A stretch of DNA of 64,000 bases, from the NCBI RefSeq assembly GCF_032921865.1, contig NZ_CP136684.1, forward strand, positions 912,501 through 976,500, written 5' to 3'. Under the pieces are notes generated by a model that ran no database searches, had not been told where the DNA came from, and worked only from the letters and a program-made list of their open reading frames with translations. Shown here piece by piece: positions 58,014-64,000 of the stretch. Each line of letters starts with the position of its first letter. Within the stretch, counting starts at the first letter, position 1. Origin of the DNA: Thalassospira lucentensis. GTDB lineage: Bacteria > Pseudomonadota > Alphaproteobacteria > Rhodospirillales > Thalassospiraceae. The position numbers were made by a program, and so were the translations under genes.

Positions 58014-60071
58014 TCAATAGATCGCGGTTCCGGCCCCTTCCGGCTTGCCCTCAACCTTACGCGGGGCCGGATGTTCGGTTGATTTGCGATCCACCAGATC
58101 GACAATTTCGGAAATCACCCGGACCAGTTGGTAATCCTTGGGCGTATAAACCGCCGACACCCCCATCTGACGCAGGACAAGCATATCCGCATCCGGGATG
58201 ATGCCGCCAACGACGACGGGAATATGCCCCGCCCCGTGGGCGCGCAATCCATTCACAACCTCGCGCACCAGCGGCACATGCGACCCTGACAGGATTGAAA
58301 GCCCGATCACATGCGCGCCTTCGTCGATGGCATTGCGCACCAGTTCATCGGGCGTCCAGCGAATGCCGTCATAAAGCACCTTGATCCCGGCATCGCCCGC
58401 CTTGACCGCAATCTGCTCCGCCCCGTTGGAATGGCCGTCCAGCCCCGGCTTGCCGACCAGCATTTTCATCCGTTCGCCAAGCTTTTCGGAAACTTCATCC
58501 ACGCGACTGCGCAGTTTTTTGATGTCTTCTTCATCCCCGGTCACGATCATCGATGTGATGCCGGTCGGCGCACGGTATTCGCCAAACACCTGACGCAGCG
58601 TTTCGGACCATTCCCCGGTCGTGACCCCGGCATGAGCGCACGCAATCGAACTTTCCATGATGTTGCGGTCTTCGCGGGCGGCAGCTTCAAGATCGGCAAG
58701 GCTTCTGGCAACAGCCACCTGATCCCGGCCGGATCGCCATTCTTTCAGTTTTTCGATCTGTTCCTGTTCGGCCATGTCATCGACCGTCAGGATTGATTTA
58801 TCCCCCGATGTCAAGGGCGATGCTTCGGTTTCGGTATAGGCATTCACACCGATCACCTTGGTCAGCCCGGTTTCGATATCGGCCAGACGGCGCGCATTGG
58901 ATCGCACCAGTTCCTGCTTCATATAACCGCGATCCACCGCCGTAATCGCCCCGCCCATCTCATCGATTTTCGCCAGTTCCGCACGCGCCCCTTCCTTAAG
59001 CAAACCGACCTTGCGTTCAATCGCCGGATTGCCGTCAAACAGGTCGTCATATTCCAGAAGATCGGTTTCATAGGCCATGATCTGTTGCAGGCGCAGCGAC
59101 CATTGCTGATCCCATGGGCGCGGCAGACCAAGGGCCTCGTTCCACGCCGGAAGCTGCACGGCACGCGCACGGGCATTTTTCGACAGCACCACGGCGAGCA
59201 TTTCGATCAGGATGCGATAGACATTGTTTTCAGGCTGCTGTTCGGTCAGACCAAGCGAGTTGACCTGCACGCCATAGCGGAACCGGCGATATTTTTCGTC
59301 AGCGATGCCATAACGTTCCCGCGTGATTTCATCCCACAATTCGCAAAATGCCCGCATCTTGCAAATCTCGGTCACAAACCGGATGCCGGCATTCACGAAA
59401 AATGAAATGCGCCCGACAACCTTGGCAAAATCTTCTTCGGGCACCTGACCGGATGCCTTGACCGCATCAAGCACGGCAATCGCGGTCGCCAGCGCATAGG
59501 CCAGTTCCTGTTCCGCGGTCGCCCCGGCTTCCTGCAAATGGTACGAGCACACATTCATCGGATTCCATTTCGGCACCTCGCGATAGGTAAAGGCCGCAAC
59601 ATCGGTAATCAGTTTCAGACTGGGTGCGGGCGGAAAGATATAGGTCCCGCGTGACAGATATTCCTTGATGATGTCGTTCTGGGTCGTCCCCTGCAGGCTG
59701 TCGCGCGGCGTTCCCTGTTTTTCGGCAACGGCAATATATAACGACAGCAACCATGCCGCCGGGGCGTTGATCGTCATGGATGTGTTCATCTGATCAAGCG
59801 GAATGCCGTCAAACAGGGTCATCATGTCGCCCAGATGCGATACCGGCACGCCGACCTTGCCGACCTCACCGCGCGCCAGAATATGGTCCGAATCGTAGCC
59901 GGTCTGGGTCGGCAGATCGAACGCCACCGACAGCCCCGTCTGCCCCTTTGCCAGATTCTGGCGATACAGCGCGTTCGATGCGCTGGCCGAACTGTGCCCG
60001 GCATAAGTCCGGATCAGCCACGGGCGATCGCGTTCCGACTTTGCTGCACTGCGTTGACTTTCCATCGACAT
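58014..60071 (-). CDS. ecm: Ethylmalonyl-CoA mutase (methylmalonyl-CoA mutase family)
   Basis: 685 aa, B12-dependent mutase. Catalytic domain start: RPWLIRTYAGHSSASASNAL and GLSVAFDLPTQTGYDSDH. The cobalamin domain is at the C-terminus, with KPGLDGHSNGAEQIA carrying the D-x-H-x-x-G base-off motif (about residue 545), then LSILSGSHVPL and PVVVGGIIPD. Size and position facing ccr identify it as ethylmalonyl-CoA mutase (also called MeaA), converting ethylmalonyl-CoA to methylsuccinyl-CoA. A methylmalonyl-CoA mutase is the main alternative. GAGG lies 5 bases before the ATG. Confidence 0.9.
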   Translation of the reverse strand: MSMESQRSAAKSERDRPWLIRTYAGHSSASASNALYRQNLAKGQTGLSVAFDLPTQTGYDSDHILARGEVGKVGVPVSHLGDMMTLFDGIPLDQMNTSMTINAPAAWLLSLYIAVAEKQGTPRDSLQGTTQNDIIKEYLSRGTYIFPPAPSLKLITDVAAFTYREVPKWNPMNVCSYHLQEAGATAEQELAYALATAIAVLDAVKASGQVPEEDFAKVVGRISFFVNAGIRFVTEICKMRAFCELWDEITRERYGIADEKYRRFRYGVQVNSLGLTEQQPENNVYRILIEMLAVVLSKNARARAVQLPAWNEALGLPRPWDQQWSLRLQQIMAYETDLLEYDDLFDGNPAIERKVGLLKEGARAELAKIDEMGGAITAVDRGYMKQELVRSNARRLADIETGLTKVIGVNAYTETEASPLTSGDKSILTVDDMAEQEQIEKLKEWRSGRDQVAVARSLADLEAAAREDRNIMESSIACAHAGVTTGEWSETLRQVFGEYRAPTGITSMIVTGDEEDIKKLRSRVDEVSEKLGERMKMLVGKPGLDGHSNGAEQIAVKAGDAGIKVLYDGIRWTPDELVRNAIDEGAHVIGLSILSGSHVPLVREVVNGLRAHGAGHIPVVVGGIIPDADMLVLRQMGVSAVYTPKDYQLVRVISEIVDLVDRKSTEHPAPRKVEGKPEGAGTAIY

Positions 60072-60372
60072 GCCGACCTCGCGTATCTTTATTACCCAAA
60101 AGCTTTTTGTTTATTACAAGGAAACGTTATTAAATTACCTACTGGACATCAGTTGGATAATTATATAACAATTTGTGCAACGCGATAAAAGCGAAAACTA
60201 AGAAAGCATTCGGGAACCCCAACCGGAAACCAAGGGAAACCGGTGCATTTCAGGGAAAATATCACAAAATCCGTGGCTTGGAGGATTCGTCGACCGCAGC
60301 GCAACACAGGATAATTTTATTACCATCCTTTTACAGCGCGATTCGGATCGACCCGAACAAGGAGTGAAGGCC
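60072..60372. other. Divergent promoter region between ecm and ccr
   Basis: 301 bases without a gene and A+T-richer than its surroundings (for example 60102-60180). It must contain promoters for both directions. GATAAT at 60310 resembles a -10 hexamer for ccr but lacks a good -35 at the right distance. No perfect palindrome long enough to name a regulator site was found. Confidence 0.4.
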
Positions 60373-61653
60373 ATGAATACGACTGCTGAAGTTCTGCCGT
60401 TCCGTGGTGGTCATGAAGAAAAAGACCTGTATGAAATCGGCGAGATTCCACCACTGGGCCATGTGCCAAAGAATATGTATGGCTGGGCCATTCGCCGCGA
60501 ACGCCACGGCGAACCTGATACCGCCATGCAATGCGAAGTCCTGCCGGTCATTCAGCCCGACAGTCACGAGGTCCTCGTCCTCGTGATGGCGGCGGGTGTG
60601 AACTATAATGGTGTATGGGCGTCGCTCGGCAAGCCGATCTCGGTCTTTGACGTGCATGACCTGCCCTATCATATCGCGGGATCGGATGCGTCGGGCATTG
60701 TCTGGGCGGTCGGGTCAAAGGTCACGCGCTGGAAAGTCGGCGATGAAGTCGTTATTCACTGCAATCAGGATGACGGCGATGACGAGGAATGCAACGGCGG
60801 TGACCCGATGCTGTCCCCCACCCAGCGCATCTGGGGTTACGAGACACCGGACGGATCATTCGCGCAATTCACCTGTGTTCAGGCCCAGCAGCTTATGCCG
60901 CGCCCCAAACACCTGACCTGGGAAGAAAGTGCGTGCTACACGCTGACCCTTGCCACCGCATACCGCATGCTGTTTGGCCATCGCCCGCATATCCTGCGCC
61001 CCGGTCACAATGTTCTGGTGTGGGGGGCGTCGGGCGGCCTTGGATCGATGGCGATCCAGCTGATCACCACGGCGGGTGCCAATGCCATTGGCGTGATTTC
61101 CGATGAAAGCAAACGCGATTTCGTGCTCGGCCTTGGTGCCAAGGCCGTGATCAATCGCAAGGATTTCAATTGCTGGGGCCAGTTGCCAACCGTAAATGGC
61201 CCGGAATTTGGCGACTATATGAAAGAAGTCCGCAAATTCGGCAAGGCGATCTGGGACATCACCGGCAAGGGCAATGACGTTGATATTGTCTTTGAACATC
61301 CGGGCGAACAGACCTTCCCCGTATCGTGCAACGTGGTCAAACGCGGCGGGATGGTTGTTTTCTGTGCCGGGACGACGGGCTTTAACCTGACATTCGATGC
61401 GCGCTTTGTCTGGATGCGTCAGAAACGTATTCAGGGCAGCCATTTCGCCAACCTGAAACAGGCAGCCCAGGCCAACAAGCTTGTGATTGAACGGCGCATT
61501 GATCCCAGCATGTCCGAAGTACTTGGCTGGGACGATATTCCGCGCGCACATATGAAAATGATGCGCAACGAACACAAACCCGGAAACATGGCCGTTCTGG
61601 TTCAGGCCAAACGTCCGGGCATGCGAACCCTTGAAGAAGCAGTCGACGCCTAA
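60373..61653 (+). CDS. ccr: Crotonyl-CoA carboxylase/reductase
   Basis: 426 aa MDR-family enzyme that reduces crotonyl-CoA with NADPH while fixing CO2, giving ethylmalonyl-CoA, the signature step of the ethylmalonyl-CoA pathway. NADPH motif VWGASGGLGSMAIQL (about residues 216-230). CO2-pocket residues expected from studied Ccr enzymes are recognisable: the Asn in AAGVNYNGVWAS, the Glu in IWGYETPDGSFAQF and the His in IQGSHFANL. I use the ATG at 60373, which has AAGGAG at good spacing; a GTG at 60364 lies closer to it. Confidence 0.95.
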   Translation: MNTTAEVLPFRGGHEEKDLYEIGEIPPLGHVPKNMYGWAIRRERHGEPDTAMQCEVLPVIQPDSHEVLVLVMAAGVNYNGVWASLGKPISVFDVHDLPYHIAGSDASGIVWAVGSKVTRWKVGDEVVIHCNQDDGDDEECNGGDPMLSPTQRIWGYETPDGSFAQFTCVQAQQLMPRPKHLTWEESACYTLTLATAYRMLFGHRPHILRPGHNVLVWGASGGLGSMAIQLITTAGANAIGVISDESKRDFVLGLGAKAVINRKDFNCWGQLPTVNGPEFGDYMKEVRKFGKAIWDITGKGNDVDIVFEHPGEQTFPVSCNVVKRGGMVVFCAGTTGFNLTFDARFVWMRQKRIQGSHFANLKQAAQANKLVIERRIDPSMSEVLGWDDIPRAHMKMMRNEHKPGNMAVLVQAKRPGMRTLEEAVDA

Positions 61654-61807
61654 GCCCACATAAAGCGTCGACTGACCGTTGGTGGCCCTGATGCGTTCTC
61701 GCCCGATCCGCATCGGGGCTGCCACTTTTCAATCCTTGCCGAACCGGCATGACAACAATGATAGTCTGCTTCATGCACCAGATGGACCGAACCCGAGGAT
61801 CAGACCA

Positions 61808-63475
61808 ATGAGCGATAAAGCCCTGCTGCCCGAACTGACCCGGCTTTGCGACGATGCGCTGGCGGCCCTTGCCCCGGTGCATCAGGCCGCCGAAACCGCG
61901 ATGCGCGAAATCGTGACGGTAGATGGCAAAATCGATGCGAGCGCACTGGATGAAAACCAGTATGCCGCCCACGGCTTTGCATGGTTTTCAACCTATGTCA
62001 CCGCGTTAAAGCAGATGAAGGCATGGGCGGATCGGCTTACGACACAGGGAAAGTTCGGAACGCTTGAACAATTGATCCTTCAGGCGGCGTTTGGCGAATA
62101 TCTGGCACAGATTCAGGGCGGCATTGCGATGTCGCAGGGCGAGTTCATCCGTCTTTCAACCCTTGGCGTCCCGGGCGATGTGATTGCTGCCCTTGGCGAT
62201 AGCCGCGCGGTTGCGACCCTGACCGGCATGGGCAACAGCGACGCCACCCGACGCGCCATTGCCGATCAGATCAAGGACAGCCTTGATACCGGCCGCTTTG
62301 GCGAAACCGGGCTTGAAGACGAAACCCTTGATATGGTCCGGGACCAGTTCCGGCGCTTTGTCGATGAAAAGGTCAGCCCGCATGCCCATGGCTGGCACGA
62401 ACGCGATGAACTGATCCCGATTGAAATTATCAACGAAATGTCCGAACTGGGCGTTTTCGGCCTGACCATCCCCGAAGAATTCGGCGGGCTTGGCATGGGC
62501 AAAACCGCGATGTGCGTCGTGACAGAAGAACTCTCGCGCGGCTATATCGGGATCGGCTCGCTTGGCACACGGTCGGAAATTGCCGCCGAACTGATCCGCC
62601 TTGGCGGGACGGATGCGCAAAAGGAACATTACCTGCCGAAACTGGCATCGGGTGAAATCCTGCCAACCGCGGTCTTTACCGAACCCAATAACGGATCGGA
62701 TCTGGCGCGCCTGCGCACGCGTGCGATCAAGGATGGCGATACCTATAAGGTCACCGGCAACAAGACATGGATCACCCATGCCGCCCGATCCGACCTGATG
62801 ACGCTTCTGGCGCGCACCAACCCCGATGAAACCGGGTATCGCGGGCTTTCCATGCTGCTGGCCGAAAAGCCGCGCGGCACGGAAACTGATCCGTTCCCGG
62901 CCAAGGGCATGAGCGGCGGCGAGATCGAGGTGCTTGGCTATCGCGGCATGAAGGAATACGAACTGTCGTTTGACGGGTTCGAGGTTCCCGCCGAAAACCT
63001 TCTGGGCGGCGATGAAGGTCAGGGCTTCAAGCAACTGATGGCGACCTTTGAATCTGCCCGCATCCAGACCGCTGCCCGTGCGGTGGGTGTCGCCCAGAAC
63101 GCGCTTGAAATCGGCATGCGCTATGCGCAGGACCGCATCCAGTTTTCCAATCCGCTTTACAGCTTCCCGCGGGTTTACGGCAAAATCGCCTGGATGGTGG
63201 TTGAAACCATGATCGCCCGTCAGTTGACCTATTTTTCCGCCATCGAAAAAGATCAGGATATCCGCTGCGATATCGAGGCCGGCATGGCAAAGCTTCTGGG
63301 CGCACGCGTCGCATGGTCCAACGCCGATAATGCGCTGCAAATCCACGGTGGCAATGGCTACGCGCTTGAATACCAGATCAGCCGCGTCCTGTGCGATGCC
63401 CGCATCCTGAACATTTTCGAAGGGGCGGCCGAAATTCAGGCGCAGGTCGTGACCCGCGGCCTTCTGGGCCGATAG
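61808..63475 (+). CDS. mcd: Methylsuccinyl-CoA dehydrogenase
   Basis: 555 aa acyl-CoA dehydrogenase, longer than the usual 380-400 because of an N-terminal extension of some 150 residues, as in Mcd. It oxidises methylsuccinyl-CoA to mesaconyl-CoA with FAD. Seen: LTIPEEFGGLGMGKTAMCVV, AVFTEPNNGSDLARLRT, GLSMLLAEKPRG and the C-terminal QIHGGNGYALEYQISRVL. The ATG at 61808 gives the conserved start; the open frame upstream to 61679 does not. It lies 154 bases after ccr. Electrons should go through ETF to the ETF-QO encoded at 12.4 kb. Confidence 0.92.
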   Translation: MSDKALLPELTRLCDDALAALAPVHQAAETAMREIVTVDGKIDASALDENQYAAHGFAWFSTYVTALKQMKAWADRLTTQGKFGTLEQLILQAAFGEYLAQIQGGIAMSQGEFIRLSTLGVPGDVIAALGDSRAVATLTGMGNSDATRRAIADQIKDSLDTGRFGETGLEDETLDMVRDQFRRFVDEKVSPHAHGWHERDELIPIEIINEMSELGVFGLTIPEEFGGLGMGKTAMCVVTEELSRGYIGIGSLGTRSEIAAELIRLGGTDAQKEHYLPKLASGEILPTAVFTEPNNGSDLARLRTRAIKDGDTYKVTGNKTWITHAARSDLMTLLARTNPDETGYRGLSMLLAEKPRGTETDPFPAKGMSGGEIEVLGYRGMKEYELSFDGFEVPAENLLGGDEGQGFKQLMATFESARIQTAARAVGVAQNALEIGMRYAQDRIQFSNPLYSFPRVYGKIAWMVVETMIARQLTYFSAIEKDQDIRCDIEAGMAKLLGARVAWSNADNALQIHGGNGYALEYQISRVLCDARILNIFEGAAEIQAQVVTRGLLGR

Positions 63476-63553
63476 ACGGGGCCGCTGCCCGAACGTCTCG
63501 CTTAGTTCCTGTTCCAGCGAACCGTGGCCCCGGTGAAAAACTTGGGCAAACTT

Positions 63554-63585
63554 GGCCCGTCAACCTTGACGGGCCTCTTTCTTGT
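63554..63585 (+). terminator. Terminator downstream of mcd
   Basis: GGCCCGTCA-ACCT-TGACGGGCC (63554-63575) followed by TCTTTCTTG, 78 bases after the mcd stop. Confidence 0.75.
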
Positions 63586-63717
63586 ATCAACCTAAAGTAT
63601 GATATCTGTATACCTACCCTGCGGTGGTAACATCACTTTAATCAACAGGTAAAAAATCGAAAAATCGAAGCCTGTGCGGCCTGATGTGCCGAAGGGGAAA
63701 TAGGGAGAGACGTTTCT

Positions 63718-64000
63718 ATGAATCACGCGTCTGCATCACCGGAAAATACAATTTTTACGCGTGCACACGCCGCGCGCGAGATTTTTGACAAACATGCCGA
63801 CAAGCTCGCCGAAAGCCTTCTGGCCGAGCTGTTTGGCTCAGGTCAGAACAGCCGTAATCCGCACGATCCGAAAGCCCATGTCAGCGCACTGGCAAAACGC
63901 CTGCGTACATTGATGGCCGCAACCAACGGATCAGATTTTGATGCCTGCTTTGCCGATCACATTCTGGCCGATGCCATTGTCGGCACCCCGGCAAGCCGCA
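63718..64000 (+). CDS. Unrecognised protein (partial, N-terminal part)
   Basis: Open from the ATG at 63718 to the window end (94 codons); AGGGAGA lies 9 bases upstream. The product begins MNHASASPENTIFTRAHAAR and continues with a helical, charged stretch (EIFDKHADKLAESLLAELFG). I recognise no family. The helical pattern would fit a regulatory or structural protein; the 3' end is needed to decide. It follows the mcd terminator, so it is probably a separate unit. Confidence 0.6.
   Translation, partial: MNHASASPENTIFTRAHAAREIFDKHADKLAESLLAELFGSGQNSRNPHDPKAHVSALAKRLRTLMAATNGSDFDACFADHILADAIVGTPASR

Noticed and set aside
62156..63346. 396-codon open frame opposite mcd
   Set aside because: Same reason: antisense to a gene with conserved motifs, with no recognisable domain.

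Overview
This 64 kb window looks like ordinary chromosome of an alphaproteobacterium, most probably a marine Rhodospirillales of the Thalassospira type. The reasons are the moderately high G+C, the complete ccmABCDEFGHI and ctaCD-ctaB-ctaG-ctaE sets, the ethylmalonyl-CoA pathway genes, two CheZ-like proteins and the alphaproteobacterial style of the encoded proteins. The assignment is by recognition and was not tested by a search. I see no phage, transposase, integrase, CRISPR array or other mobile element.

Layout. 1-0.7 kb: start of an SNF-family Na+ symporter. 1-1.7 kb: a secreted DUF1223 thioredoxin-like protein. 1.9-8.9 kb: a cytochrome c maturation operon with heavy translational coupling; its CcmF lacks residues that are normally invariant. 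8.9-12.2 kb: a small membrane protein, a soluble lytic transglycosylase and a family-4 uracil-DNA glycosylase. 12.4-14.1 kb: ETF-ubiquinone oxidoreductase. 14.1-20.6 kb: a catabolic locus with an aldehyde dehydrogenase and a 3-hydroxyisobutyrate-dehydrogenase-like enzyme on one side of a LysR regulator, and a DUF3100 membrane protein, a small membrane protein and an M20 amidohydrolase on the other. Both flanks carry the same 19-bp palindrome. 20.6-24.3 kb: a DJ-1/PfpI protein, a TPR lipoprotein, ispE and tRNA-Gln. 24.3-31 kb (minus strand): cutC/ROK kinase, an M16 protease, thrC, a cyclic-nucleotide-binding protein and an M32 carboxypeptidase. 31-37.3 kb (minus strand): the aa3-type cytochrome c oxidase operon with its assembly factors.

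38-45 kb: the first cheZ, yqgE, dsbD, a Prx5-type peroxiredoxin, a hypothetical protein and the second cheZ. 45-49.7 kb (minus strand): the glycine cleavage operon gcvT-gcvH-gcvPA-gcvPB behind a tandem glycine riboswitch. 49.9-56.5 kb: a lipoprotein, ispH-thrB-rnhA, a GGDEF-EAL protein and a Tag-like DNA glycosylase. 56.5-58 kb: an SDR/TetR divergent pair with two 22-bp operators. 58-63.5 kb: ethylmalonyl-CoA mutase divergent from crotonyl-CoA carboxylase/reductase and methylsuccinyl-CoA dehydrogenase. The window ends inside an unrecognised gene.

How it fits together. Several modules serve aerobic respiration: c-type cytochrome assembly (ccm), the terminal oxidase with heme O synthase, CuB insertion and Surf1, and electron entry through ETF-QO. 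The acyl-CoA dehydrogenase Mcd would be expected to feed ETF. C2 assimilation (ccr, ecm, mcd) and glycine cleavage point to growth on acetate-like and C1/C2 compounds. The observations most worth following are the CcmF that lacks both periplasmic heme-ligand histidines, the LysR site pair joining two operons into one putative regulon around a DUF3100 membrane protein, and the FliM-like peptides at the C-termini of the two CheZ paralogues.
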